NCBI GenBank assembly: GCA_963575745.1
Contig: CAUYUJ010014205.1
Location: 1,122,174 to 1,186,173, forward strand
DNA: 64,000 bases
Reading direction: 5' to 3'
From: Prorocentrum cordatum
Taxonomy: Eukaryota > Sar > Dinophyceae > Prorocentrales > Prorocentraceae
Below are positions 32,691 to 43,610 of the stretch, in pieces (within the stretch, counting starts at the first letter, position 1; the number at the start of each line of letters is the position of its first letter). The translations under genes and the position numbers were made by a program. The notes under the pieces were generated by a model, which searched no databases, was not told where the DNA came from, and worked only from the letters and a program-made list of their open reading frames with translations.

Positions 32691-33053
32691 CATTCACTAA
32701 CAGACATTTCTGCAAGCCGCACGTACACATGAACCCCCCCGACGGCTCCTTCCTACTCCAACTCTTTCTGCCGCTCCACCACTCGTCCTCCCCCACATCC
32801 GTTTCCATCTCCGCGCTCCCCGAAATTCCCTCGCCCTTCGCCCTCCACCCCGCGCTTTTCGGGAGCCCCCGGGGGCCCGGGAAGGGCCAGGGACCTTCCG
32901 AAGTTTCGAAAACATCCGAAAACCACCGCAGGAAGGGGCCAAATTTCCAAGGCCACTCGGGATGGCGCCAAAGACCCATATATGCAAAGCGTCTAGGACC
33001 AAGGTGCATGGCGCGAAGCGCCAATGCAGTCTTGTGTGTATGTATGTGTATAT
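32691..33053. other. Stretch without recognised features
   Basis: Pyrimidine-rich at 32,740-32,860. I see no coding frame with protein-like composition, RNA gene or repeat shared with the rest of the window. Confidence 0.4.
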
Positions 33054-33382
33054 AGCGATGCCCTTCCTCTGCTGAAAAAACTCCTCCACTCCCGAGGCCG
33101 AAGATCTTTTCCGGGCTCACCACTGCCTCTGCGAACTTCTGAGAGCTCGAGGCCGGTCACGGTTGGGCCCGGTCTCGACTAGCCAAGGGGGGGGCGGGCA
33201 CGGGAGAGCCTGAAGCCAGAGCCCACGCGCGTCGAGGAATCACTGCAATCAGCGATGCCCTTCTTCTGCTGAAAAAGCCCCACTACTCCCAAGGCCGAAG
33301 ATCTTTTCCGGGCTCACCACTGCCTCTGCGAACTTCTGAGAGCTCGAGGCCGGTCACGGTTGGGTCCGGCGTCGACTAGCCA
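33054..33382 (-). repeat. Direct repeat pair of about 131 bp, possible split direct repeats of the DIRS-like element
   Basis: 33,054-33,184 and 33,251-33,382 are nearly identical (AGCGATGCCCTTC through GGCCGAAGATCTTTTCCG to GACTAGCCA), separated by 66 bp. The second copy ends about eight bases from the tyrosine-recombinase stop codon. Some DIRS-order elements (Ngaro/PAT type) end in B1-A2-B2 direct repeats after the recombinase, and this arrangement fits with A2 as the 66-bp spacer. The matching A1 was not found near 37,280-37,490, so the 5' end is missing or the assignment is wrong. Confidence 0.5.
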
Positions 33383-33389
33383 CAACCGC

Positions 33390-34985
33390 TCATGGCGGAA
33401 GACGGGGACGGGGCGGGAAGAGCGAAGCGGGCACCGAAGAGCTCTGTTGGCAGCGCGGCGGCACTCGAGGACGGGGACCGGAAGGGCGAGGGTCAACGTC
33501 GCTCGGCCTCGGCAAACGACTCGCAGCCACAAGCTGCCAGGTGGCCTCGAAAAGAAGGTCGCCGGCAGCCTCCGCGAAAAGCTGGATCCTCTTACGGAGG
33601 GGCCCAGAGAGGTCAGCGAGGAGCCTGCTAGCACGTACCTCCTGGATAAAAATCTCTAGCATGCAACTGGAGAGCCAACGACCCCTGTAGCGCACCCAGT
33701 CTGGCGACTCTGTGAGTCTGTACCAGAACGTGGCCCCTCCTGGGCGGAGGGACACAGGAGTGATGCCAACTTTGTCCGAATGCTTAATTCCGAAAAACTC
33801 AATGGGGGCATCCAGACAGGATCTGAAAACACGGGCACCACCATGCAAGAGAGGGGAGCGAGGGGAGGACCGAAGTGAAAGGGCCTCGAAGAATTGCACA
33901 ACCTGTGAGACGTCAATCCTGATGTGCTCGTGGCGCGCGCCGAGCCGTCTCATTTTTGGCGCGCCGACGTGCACATACATTGCTTGCAGGCGCTCTAAAG
34001 AACGAGAGGGGAGCACGAGGTCCTCGAACCTCAACCTCAGGAACTCGAACGGCCTCATCGTGCCGAAGAAGCCCGGGAGCAGGCAGCCGGCCACGTCGAT
34101 CCAACCCCAGGCCAGCGCCAGGCTCAGGGACGCGAGCAGCAGTGCCTCCGGCATCGCCTGGTGGTTCGAGCTCGGCGCGAGGTGCTTCCACGTGAAGGAG
34201 ATGCCCCACGCCACATCGAGCCGGTGACGAAGGGCTCGAATGACATCCACCACAGCGTTGATCGTCTCGTCGAAGTCGTGGCGGCTCCTCATCGCGTCAT
34301 GCATGAACTGGCTGTAGTTAGCCAAGTAACGGCCCACAGTTGCAGGATCCATCAGGATGAACAGGTCCCAGGCCGGGCCGCCGCATCCAGCCAGCCAGTG
34401 CTGGAGCTGCGAGACGAGCGCCGCACGGCGCGCCTGGGCCAACGGCGTCAGGCCGCGAGTCGCCGCCAGGTCCACCCCCGCGGGGCGGGCCGTCGGCGGG
34501 CGCGGCGCCTCTGCGCGGCCCAGCAGCAGCAGCGGCACCAGGGCCCGAAGAGCCGGCGCCGCCGATGGAGGCTGGCCGTGCCCGGGCGGATCCAGGCCGT
34601 CGCCTGGCCAGGGGATGAAACCCTGCTCACCTCCACGGGGGGCCGTCTCGGCGAGCCGTCGCCGTGCTCCGCGATCTCGCCGCCGCGCGGGCCCCCCCCA
34701 GGAAAGCCCAGCGCGGGGTCGCGCACCCGCGGGCGGGGGGCAAGCCGCAGGAGCCCTCGCCACCACAAGCACGCCACCAGACAAGCCCACCGCGACTGCT
34801 GCCGGCGCTGCAGCGGGAGCGCGGCCCAGGCGCGAAAGGCCGAGGCGTCCCCGGCTTCGAGGCTGGCCAGCCAGGGCGGGGCGGGAGGCGGCGCCTCGGC
34901 TCCGCTGACCACCGCGCCCGCCGGGTCGCTGAACGCGCGCGACGGGGCGTCGGCCGGCTGCAGGCGAGTCGGCGAGAAGTGGCAT
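33390..34985 (-). pseudogene. Tyrosine recombinase of a DIRS-like retrotransposon, catalytic residues lost
   Basis: Open frame ending at TGA 33,390-33,392. Convincing homology starts near 34,500 (VDLAATRGLTPLAQARRAAL). The first active-site arginine is in GTMRPFEFLRLRFEDL (about 34,050). The C-terminal box is VSLRPGGATFWYR...YRGRW (about 33,735-33,680) and the family end motif is LEIFIQEV (about 33,640). In active family members the H-x-x-R histidine and the nucleophilic tyrosine are expected; here valine and phenylalanine stand there, so strand transfer should be impossible. The frame overlaps the upstream ORF by about 540 bp in a different frame, so a frameshift separates it from RNase H. 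It would integrate a circular cDNA. Confidence 0.7.
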
Positions 34986-35710
34986 CCGACGTACGTGCCC
35001 GCGGCCAGCTGCAAGGGGGCCCTCCTTCTCAAGAGCTTATTGATCGCGGCCGAGGCGGAGCGGCCCTTGCTGATGGCCCCGCTCGAAACGCGGGAGTCCA
35101 GGCAGAGGTTATGCTTGCAGTCAGGGAACTGAAGGCCCTGCTCGTCCACCGCATCGCAGGCCGCCTCGATCTCCAGCAGGTCGATGTGGAGGGGCTTGCG
35201 GAAGCAGCGGTGGTGGTGCAGCTGCCGAGGGGCGAAGCTGACGTAGTCGTTTAGCCAGAGTGCCTCGAACGCTCCAGGGGGCGCTCCTCCCTCAGACTGC
35301 GGCGGCGGGGAAGGCCAGCCCAGGTTCTCGGAGATCAGCCAGGACAGCTCGTCGCAGAAGCCGTGCGGGTAGAGCGCGGCTTTGGAGGTCAGGCCGCCCT
35401 CCAAAATGGCATGCTTGTGACCCCCCCGGCAGCGCCTCGCCATCGGCGCCAGCCAGGAGCCCCGCACTGCCAAGAGGCTGGCGTCCTTCTTCCAGGGCGC
35501 GCCGAACTGGCACATCGAGAGGTCGAACCGCTCCACGACGTCGTGCGACAGCAAGAACTCAACAATGCGCGTGAACCAGGAATAGGCCGTCAGCGGGTGC
35601 CCATGTAGGCCAGTGCCATAGCCCGAGAGCAGGTGCGCAAGTAGCGCCAGCATGCCCAGCCTGAAGAGGACGTTGCCCAGCCACGTCGGAGTAGAAGACG
35701 GGTCGAAGCC
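34448..35710 (-). pseudogene. C-terminal part of methyltransferase-like module and RNase H of the DIRS-like element
   Basis: Same frame as the upstream RT ORF, separated only by a TAG at 35,711-35,713. After the TAG it reads GFDPSSTPTWLGNVLF, then MCQFGAPWKKDASLL (about 35,520) and GGHKHAILEGG, the later half of a cytosine-C5-methyltransferase-like domain seen in dinoflagellate retroelement proteins. From about 35,190 it becomes RNase H-like: HIDLLEIEAACDAV, CLDSRVSSGAISKGRSASA, and GCHFSPTRLQPADAPSR as the C-terminal box. Past about 34,950 the frame drifts into the antisense of the recombinase segment and is not meaningful. Module identity is recognised by eye. Confidence 0.6.
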
Positions 35711-37273
35711 CTAAGGCCGCCACCTGGACCGGAGCCTCGGGCGCCTCGCGATGGAGAAACTGGTGCACGGCACTTCAGAAATGGTCATCTTCACGCGCCT
35801 CTGCCAGATCAGCCAAATGATCCACTCTGCCAGGCGCGAGTTGACCAGGTCCCAGTACGTGTGGCACTTGATGTCAATCCTTGGGCCCGCGCGCAGGCCC
35901 CGGCCCGCGATGTGACCCATGAGGCGGGCCTCCTCCCCGCAGCAGAGCTCCAGCACGTCGAAGTACTCGATGAGCGAGGCCGAAGGGTCGACGACGCCAG
36001 GGGACGGGGCGGCGTCCTCCCCCAGATCCTGCAAGACGTCGCCGCCCTCGGGGTTTGCCAGGGCCGCCCAGCCAGGAGGGCGAAGCCACGTACGAGCGCC
36101 ACGCTGCTCGCGCTGTCGCCAGAGAGCGCGGGCGACGGGCGCCTGGGCGGGCGTCTTGACGGACGCCCCAGCCAGGTGCGAGGCGTCCGAGGCCAGCGCG
36201 TGCGGGCCCCACCCCGCGGAGAGGTCCGCGGTCATCAGCGGGGGGAGGACCGCGAACAGGGCGCACTCAGTGCAGGCAGCGCCGCTCAGGCCGAACACCT
36301 CGTGAGGGTCGCGACCGGCGTCTACCTCCTTGTAGCAGTGGTGGAGGAGCGACAGGGAAGGCCTCCGAAACAGAGCGGCCAAAAGGCCCATGCCCAGGAA
36401 CCTCTGCAGGCCCAGCGTGGTGGAGTGCCGGCCTCGGGCCAGGGAGAGGCCCATCCAGGCCAGCGCCAGCCTGCGGGTGCGGGAGGCGCCGACGAGCCGG
36501 TCGTGGCCCAAGAGCTCCGCCCCGATGACCGTCGCCTCCGCTGCGTCCTTCACCTCCTTGCTCGCACTGACCTTGAGGCCGGCGCCAGCGCGGCCCTCGC
36601 GCGCACGGGCAAAGGAGTCCTCGATCGCGCGCCGAGCTGCCCGCGAGCCAGGGGCGTCAACGGCCAGGCCGAAGTGGTCGCCCAGCACGACCCTCTCCCA
36701 GGCGGCCCCATCGGGGGCGAGGTGACGGTTGAGCAGCCGCCGCTCCGGGGGGGAACTGCCAGCTTGGGCGAGCAACCGCATGTGGGACTCGCGCGCCCAG
36801 TCGGGCGCGCTCGGGCCTCCCATGATCAGACCGCCATGGCAAGGGACCACCGTCTCAGGAAGGTCGCGGCCCTCGCGACGACAACGTTTCCGCAACCTGT
36901 CCAGCGCCGCGAAGCCCTCGTAGAGCCTCGTCGGGAGGGGGAGGGCCACGTCGTTGGTGCGAGCCATCTCGTAGGTGCAGTCGAAGGCAGGGTGGAAGTC
37001 CTGGAGGTCATCGGCCCACACGCGCAAGACATGGCCAGCAGGCACCCCCAGGTCCACCAGCATGGCGGCGCTCGGGGTCAGCCTGGAGAAGCCGCCCAGT
37101 GGAAGCTCGGCCGCGTTGCGGGCGATCCGGCTGAAGACGACCCTCTGCGTGTTCGCGTCCTTGAAAACGGGGAAGAGGGTGCCCCGCAGGGCCGGCGGGG
37201 AGTCGGCCGCGGCGACCAGCTCCAGGCGCCCCACGTCGTCCCACTGCTTCAGGTACTGCAGGAGGTCGCCGGG
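35711..37273 (-). pseudogene. Reverse transcriptase, RNase H start and methyltransferase-like start of the DIRS-like element
   Basis: Open from after a TAG at 37,274-37,276 to a TAG at 35,711-35,713. Motif A is RVWADDLQDFHPAF (about 37,010), motif B HGGLIMGGPSAPDWA (about 36,830) and motif C VVLGDHFGLAVD (about 36,680), where the usual D-D pair is G-D. RNase H begins at HALASDASHLAGA (about 36,180). A cytosine-methyltransferase-like domain follows: FDVLELCCGEEARLMGH (about 35,960, motif I) and EVPCTSFSIARRP (about 35,775, motif IV with the P-C pair). The DD loss argues against activity. The gag ORF and 5' terminus are not seen; 37,380-37,490 is GGA repeat followed by element E3. Confidence 0.65.
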
Positions 37274-37498
37274 CTAGCCGTCCTGACGGGCCGGCCTCGG
37301 CTGGGCTGGTCTTAGTGGTATCGAAGGTATCGTCTTGCCTGCCTGCACGACGCTTCGGCACCGCTCGCACGTCGTGGCCCAGGAGGAGGGGGAGAAGGAG
37401 GAGGAGGGGGGAGAAAGAAGAAGGAGGAGGATGAGGAGGAGAAGGGAGGAGAAGGAGTAGGATGAGGAGGAGGAGGATAAGTTGCCGCCAGCAATGTT

Positions 37499-40400
37499 CC
37501 CGGAAAGGGCTTGGGCCCAGGGTTCTCTTTTAGCCGTTTACCCCCGGATCTGACGGGTCAAGCGCCGGCGAAATTATTTGCGATAAATAACGAGGTAAAG
37601 TGCTGATTTTTTTCCCGGAAAGGGCATGGGCCCAGGGTTCTCTTTTAGTTTGTAAACAAGTCCCCCGGTGCCTGCTTGAAGGAGGCCGGCGAATTTTTCC
37701 CTGATAAATAACGAGGTCGAAGGAGGCCGGCGAATTTTTCCCTGATAAATAACGAGCCCGAGAATTAAAATTTGAGGATGTCTCGAGCGAAACGCTTGTT
37801 TTTGAGCGCCGGCGAATTAAAATTTGAGGATGTCTCGAGCGAAACGCTTGTTTTTGAGGCCGGCGACCACGCTCCAGCACGACCACGCCCCAGCACGACC
37901 ACCCCCCAGCACGACCACACCCCAGCACGACCACACCCCAGCACGACCACACCCCAGCACGACCACACCCTAGCAAGACCACACCCCAGCACGACCACAC
38001 CCCAGCACGACCTCACCACAGCACGACCACACCCCAGCACGACCACGCCCCAGCACGACCACGCCCCAGCACGACCACGCCCCAGCACACCCCAGCACGA
38101 CACCCCCCAGCACGACCCCCCCCAGCACGACCACACCCCAGCACGACCACCCCCCAGCACGACCACACCCCAGCACGACCACGACCACCAGCACGACCAC
38201 ACCCCAGCACGACCACACCCAGTCGCACCCCCGTGGAATGTTTCGTGGCGTGTCTGGTTGAGTGGTTGCCTGTTCGTGGGGTGTCTCGTGGAATGTTTCA
38301 CGGGGTGTCTCGTGGAATGTTTCGTGAGGTGTCTCGTGGGTTGTTTCGTGAGGTGTCTCGTGGGATGTTTCGCGGGGTGTCTCGTGGGATGTTTCGTGAG
38401 ATGTCGCCCAGTTGGGTATCGTGAAAACGTGACCATGCTGCACATGTCTTTATCCCTTTCCGGGTTCGTGGGTCCATCATGTTAGAAAAAGTGCGTTTTG
38501 TGCGTGCCCGCTCGAGGAAAGTTCGCCCCCCATCTCGGATCCTCGATAAATAACGGGGTCCGCAGACCCCCGCTTTCCCTCGTAAAAAAGAGGGTGCGGA
38601 GCGTTTTTCGCAGAATCCTCGAAAAATAACGGGGTCTGGAGCCCCGACCGCGACTCGGAAAAGCGCCCCGCGCGCAGGAATTCCGAGGATGTCTCGCGCG
38701 TGCCGCGTCCCGCGCGCAGGAATTTCGAGGATGTCTCGACTAATTCGCTTGTTTTGTCAGGATTTCTTAGAACTTTGGCAGGATGTCTCGAGCGAAACGC
38801 TTATTTTACATAGTTTGTGGAGGATGTCTCGAGCGAAACGCTGGTTTCCGCAAAATTTGGAGATGTCTCGAGCGGGGGGCCAGAATTCAGAGGATGTCTC
38901 AGGCGAAATGCTTGTTTTCGTGTCCCGCTCGCGGGAATTCCAAGGATGTCTCGCGCGGGCCGCGTCCCGCGCGCAGGAATTTCGAGGATGTCTCGACTAA
39001 TTCGTTTGTTTTGTCAGGATTTCTTAGAATTTTGACCGGATGTCTCGAGCGAAACGCTTGTTTTTCATAATTTGTTGAGGATGTCTCGAGCGAAACGCTG
39101 GTTTTGCAAACTTGGGGGATGTCTCGAGCGGGGGCCTCGTGGGGGGCCAGAATTCAGAGGATGTCTCAGGCGAAATGCTTGTTTTCACGTCCCGCTCGCA
39201 GGAATTCCGGGGATGTCTCGCGCGTGCCACGTCCCGCGCGCAGGAATTTTGAGGATGTCCCGTAGCGCGTCCCCTTGGCACGGCCTACGGTGCGACCCCA
39301 TGGCACGTCCCTTGGCACGTCGCCTGGCGCGTCCCTGGGGACGTTTCGCGGCGCGTCCTCCTGGCATGTTCAGAATTTGTTGAGGATGTCTCGAGCGAAA
39401 CGCTGGTTTTGCAGAGTTGGGGATGTCTCGAGCGAAACGCTTGTTTTCAGAATTTGTTGAGGATGTCTCGAGCGAAACGCTGGTTTTGCAGAGCCGACCG
39501 CGACACGGAAAAGCGCCCCGCGCGCAGGAATTCCGAGGATGTCTCGCGCGTGCCGCGTCCCGCGCGCAGGAATTTCGAGGATGTCTCGACTAATTCGTTT
39601 GTTTTGCTAGGATTTCCTTGAATTTTGGCAGGATGTCTCGAGCGAAATGCTTGTCTTTCATAATTTGTTGAAGACGTTTCGAGCGAAACGCTGGTTTTGC
39701 AAAGTTGGGGGATGTCTCGAGCAGGGGCCTCGTGGGGGGCCTCGTGGGGGTCCAGAATTCAGAGGGTGTCTCAGGCGAAATGCTTGTTTTCACGTCCCGC
39801 TCGCAAGAATTCCGAGGATGTCTCGCGCGTGCCGCGTCCCGCGCGCAGGAATTCTGAGGATGTTGGCAGGATGTCTCGAGCGAAACGCTTGTCCCCAGCA
39901 CGTTCCGTAGCGCGTCCCCTTGGCACGCCCCGCGGTGCGTCCCCATGGCACGTCCCTTGGCACGTCGCTTGGCGGGTCCCTTGAGACGTTCCGCGTCGCG
40001 TCCTCCTGGCATGCCCCCCTGTCCATTAGCTCTGGGGCAGCTACTATGTGTTCAGGCAGCTCGAGCTTAAGATCCAGATCAGTTCGGTCAGGACTCGGAT
40101 GCAAAGGAGGACTCGATCCACGAGGCTATAGAGCACAATCGCGGCATGGCACATCGCAATTCAGCACGGCGCAGCACAGCACAGATTTCGGCACGGTACA
40201 TCAAGATCGATACACTCAGCATTGCAACTTGGCACGTTCCGTGGCACGTTCCGTGGCGCGTCCCTTGGCGAGTCTCCCTGGCATGTCGCGTGGCGCGTCC
40301 CCTGGCACATCCCGTGGCACATCCATTGGCACGTTCCGTAGCGCGTCCCTTTGGCACGTCCCGCGGTGCGACCCCATGGCATGTCCCCTGGCACGTCGCC

Positions 40401-40745
40401 TGGCGCATCCCTTGGGACGCTTCGCGGCGCGTCCTCCTGACATGCTCCCCTGTCCATCAGCTCTGGGGCAGCTACTATGTGTTCAGGCAGCTCGAGCTTA
40501 AGATCGAGATCAGTTCGGTCAGGACTCGGATGCAAAGGAGGACTCGATCCACGAGGCTATAGAGCACAATCGCGGCATGGCACATCGCAATTCAGCACGG
40601 TGCAGCACAGCACAGCCCTCGGCAGGGTACATCAAGATCGATACACTCAGCATTGCATTTGCCCGTCACCCAATCATGTGTCTTTGAAAACGCTGCCATG
40701 TGGTACAGTGCTATATTCCTTTCCGGGTTCGTGGGTCGAATCATG
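37499..40745 (+). mobile_element. CCCGGAAAGG element 3 (E3), interrupted by nested element E3b
   Basis: Starts after ATGTT and ends GGGTCGAATCATG (one extra A) before TTTTTT. Removing 37,614-38,481 plus a TT restores ...GTGCTGATTTTTTTAGAAAAAG, as in E1 and E2. The GATGTCTC array spans about 38,690-39,900. 12-bp arrays and two 3' blocks (about 40,050 and 40,480) lead to the shared terminus. The interior from 38,482 is nearly identical to E1/E2 for several hundred bases. Confidence 0.85.
37614..38481 (+). mobile_element. Nested short CCCGGAAAGG element (E3b), 868 bp
   Basis: CCCGGAAAGGGCATGGGCCC to GGGTCCATCATG, inserted in the seven-T run of E3 with TT duplicated. Contents: shared 5' module (GCCGGCGAATTTTTCCCTG, ATAAATAACGAG boxes), two GATGTCTCGAGCGAAACG units, a 16-bp CCAGCACGACCACACC minisatellite (37,866-38,228) and a 24-bp TGTTTCGTGAGG / TGTCTCGTGGGA array (38,235-38,405). 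The terminal block is GAAAACGTGACCATG...TCCCTTTCCGGG. It defines the short subfamily also seen at 51,598-55,327. Confidence 0.88.
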
Positions 40746-40995
40746 TTTTTTACGTAACGCAAGCCAAGTGGCAAGCCAGGCCAAGTGACGCCAACATGTT
40801 CTTAACGCAAGTTAGAACATGTTGGCGTAAGGGGCTGCAGTGTGATGAGCTGAATGGGGCATGGAGTGCAGGGAGGAGGAGGAGGAGGGGGAGGGAAGAG
40901 GAGGGGGAGGAGGAGGGAGGAGGAGGAGGAGGAGTGAGGACGAGGGAGGAGGGGGGAGGGCGGAGGGGGGAGGGGGTTCTGACGCTTTTCGTTTT
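40746..40995. repeat. Spacer with GNRA-type hairpin and GGA tract
   Basis: 40,788-40,828 is an inverted repeat: ACGCCAACATGTTCT and AGAACATGTTGGCGT, extended by TAAC/GTTA around a GCAA loop. 40,868-40,975 is GGA/GGGGA microsatellite. No gene. Confidence 0.7.
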
Positions 40996-43212
40996 CCCGG
41001 AACGGCTTGGGCCCAGGGTTCCCTTTTAGCTGTTTAAACCTCCGTCTGAAGGGTCAAGCGCCGGCGAAATTATTGCGATTACATCAAGAGGTAAAGTGCC
41101 GATTTTTTTAGAAAAAAAGTGCGTTCTTATCTGTGTGGTGCGTGCGCTAGAGGAAGTTCGCCCCCCAATCTCGGATCTCGAAAAAACGGGGTCCGCAGAC
41201 CCCCGCTTTCCCTCGTAAAAAAGAGGGTGCGGAGCGTATTTCGCAGAATCCTCGAAAAATAACGGGGTCTGGAGCCCCGACCGCGACTCGGAAAAGCGCC
41301 CCGCGCGCAGGAATTCCGAGGATGTCTCGCGCGTGCCGCGTCCCGCGCGCAGGAATTTCGAGGATGTCTCGACTAATTCGCCTGTTTTGTCAGGATTTCT
41401 TAGAACTTTGGCAGGATGTCTCGAGCGAAACGCTTATTTTACATAGTTTGTGGAGGATGTCTCGAGCGAAACGCTGGTTTCCGCAAAATTTGGAGATGTC
41501 TCGAGCGGGGGGGCAGAATTCAGAGGATGTCTCAGGCGAAATGCTTGTTTTCGTGTCCCGCTCGCGGGAATTCCAAGGATGCTCGCGCGGGCCGGCGCCC
41601 CCCGCGCGCAGGAATTTCCGAGGATGCTCGACTAATTCGTTGTTTTGTCAAGAATTTCTTAGAATTTTGGACGGATGTCTCGAGCGAAAACGCTTGTTTT
41701 CACAATTGTGGGAGGATTCTCAGCGACGAAACGCTGCGATTTCTGCCAAAATTGGGGGATTCTGTCTCGAGCGGGGGGGGGGGCCTCGTGGGGGGCCAGA
41801 ATTTCATCGGGGTTGTCTTCGGAAATGCCTTGTTTTCACGTGCCGCTCGCAGGAATTCGGTCTCAAGCGGAGCAAGAATTTCGTTGAGGATGTCTCGGAG
41901 CGAGGGACGCTGGTACGCTGGTTTACCAGAGTTGGGGATGTCTCGAGCGAAACGCTTGGTTTCAGAATTTGTTGAGGATGTCTCGAGTGACACGCTGGTT
42001 TTGCAGAGCCGACCGCGACACGGAAAAGCGACCCTCGCGCAGGAATTCCAAGGATGTCTCGCGCGTGCCGCGTCCCGCGCGCGGGTATTTGGATTTCTTG
42101 GGATTTTGACAGGATGTCTCGAGCGAAACGCTTGTTTTTCATAATTTGTTGAGGATATCTCGAGCAAAACGCTGGTTTTGCAAAATTGGAGGATGTCTCG
42201 AGCGGTGGCCTCGTGGGGGGCCAGAATTCAAAGGATGTCTCAGGCGAAATGTTTGTTTTCACGTCCCGCTCGCAGGAATTCCGAGGATGTCTCGCGCGTG
42301 CAGCGTCCCGCGCGTAGGAATTCAGATGTTTTTGACAGGATGTCTCGAGCGAAACGCTTGTCCCCAGCACGTTCCGTAGCGCGTCCCCTTGGCAGGTCCC
42401 GCGATGCGTCCCCATGGCACGTCCCTTGGCACGTCGCTTGGCGCGTCCCTTGAGACGTTCTGCGTCGCGTCCTCCTGGCATGTTTCCCTGTCCATTAGCT
42501 TTGGGGCAGCTACTATGTGTTCAGGCAGCTCGAGCTTAAGATCCAGATCAGTTCGGTCAGGACTCGGATGCAAAGGAGGACTCGATCCACGAGGCTATAG
42601 AGCACAATCGCGCCATGGCACATCGCAATTCAGCACGGCGCAGCACAGCACTGGTTTCGGCACGGTACATCAAGGTCGATGCACTCAGCATTGCAACTTG
42701 GCACGTTCCTTGGCACGTTCCGTGGGGCGTCCTTTGGCGAGTCCCCCTGGCACGTCGCGTCGCGCGTCCCCTGGCACATCCCGTGGCACATCCATTGGCA
42801 CGTTCCGTAGCGCGTCCCCTGGGCACGTCCCGCGGTGCGACCCCATGGCACGTCCCCTGGCACGTCGCCTGGCGCATCCCTTGGGACGTTTCGCGGCGCG
42901 TCCTCCTGGCATGTTCCCCTGTCCATAGCTCTGGGGCAGCTACTATGTGTTCAGGCAGCTCGAGCTTAAGATCCAGATCAGTTCGGTCAGGACTCGGATG
43001 CAAGGGAGGACTCGATCCACGAGGCTATAGAGCACAGTCGCGCCATGGCACATCGCAATTCAGCACGGCGCAGCACAGCACAGCCCTCGGCAGGGTACAT
43101 CAAGATCGATACACTCAGCATTGCATTTGCCCGTCACCCAATCAGGTGTCTTTGAAAACGCTGCCATATGTTACAGTTCTATATTCCTTTCCGGGTTCGT
43201 GGGTCGATCATG
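40996..43212 (+). mobile_element. CCCGGAAAGG element 4 (E4), 2.2 kb, indel-rich
   Basis: Starts CCCGGAACGGCTTGGGCCC after four T and ends GGGTCGATCATG before TTT. Same order as E1, but 41,580-42,000 shows many single-base indels relative to E1/E3 (for example GATGCTCGACTAATTCG for GATGTCTCGACTAATTCG), so the copy is older or poorly assembled there. 12-bp arrays and 3' blocks near 42,515 and 42,955 are well kept. Confidence 0.82.
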
Positions 43213-43610
43213 TTTCCTGGTCCTCTTCGGCTGTTTCGGCCTTTCCTGACGCCCTCGTCGCCGCGGCTGGATCTGCTCCCCCTTCGTCTGTTACCTGCTT
43301 CGGCTGACCCATCCACCCTCAGCTGCTTCGGCTGACCCCCCTCTCCTGCTGGTTACCGAAATGGGGGTCGGGGAGGCATGCGAACCCTGTGGCCGAACCA
43401 GCAAAACGTTAAACGAGGCCGAACCAGCCAGCCCGACTGGCGCTGTCTCTTCAAAACGAGGACCCAAAAGAGGCTCCCCAAAGTCCCAAAACGAAACGGC
43501 CGCATCCAATAACCCGCGTACCCACTACCCAGGCACGGCGGCGGGATATGCCGGGAGGCATGTAGATAACAGCTAGAAGGGCAGCAGAAGCAGCAGCGAG
43601 GGTGTTTTTT
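43213..43610. repeat. Dispersed repeat shared with 63,195-63,440
   Basis: 43,285-43,340 has two units of CTGCTTCGGCTGACCC. 43,375-43,480 (GCATGCGAACCCTGTGG, CGTTAAACGAGGCCGAACC, CGCTGTCTCTTCAAAACGAG) matches 63,345-63,440 almost base for base. No coding sense. The flank then runs into the T-run target of E5. Confidence 0.75.

Noticed and set aside
35861-37315. 484-codon plus-strand ORF
   Set aside because: Antisense shadow of the reverse transcriptase frame, which has recognisable motifs on the minus strand.
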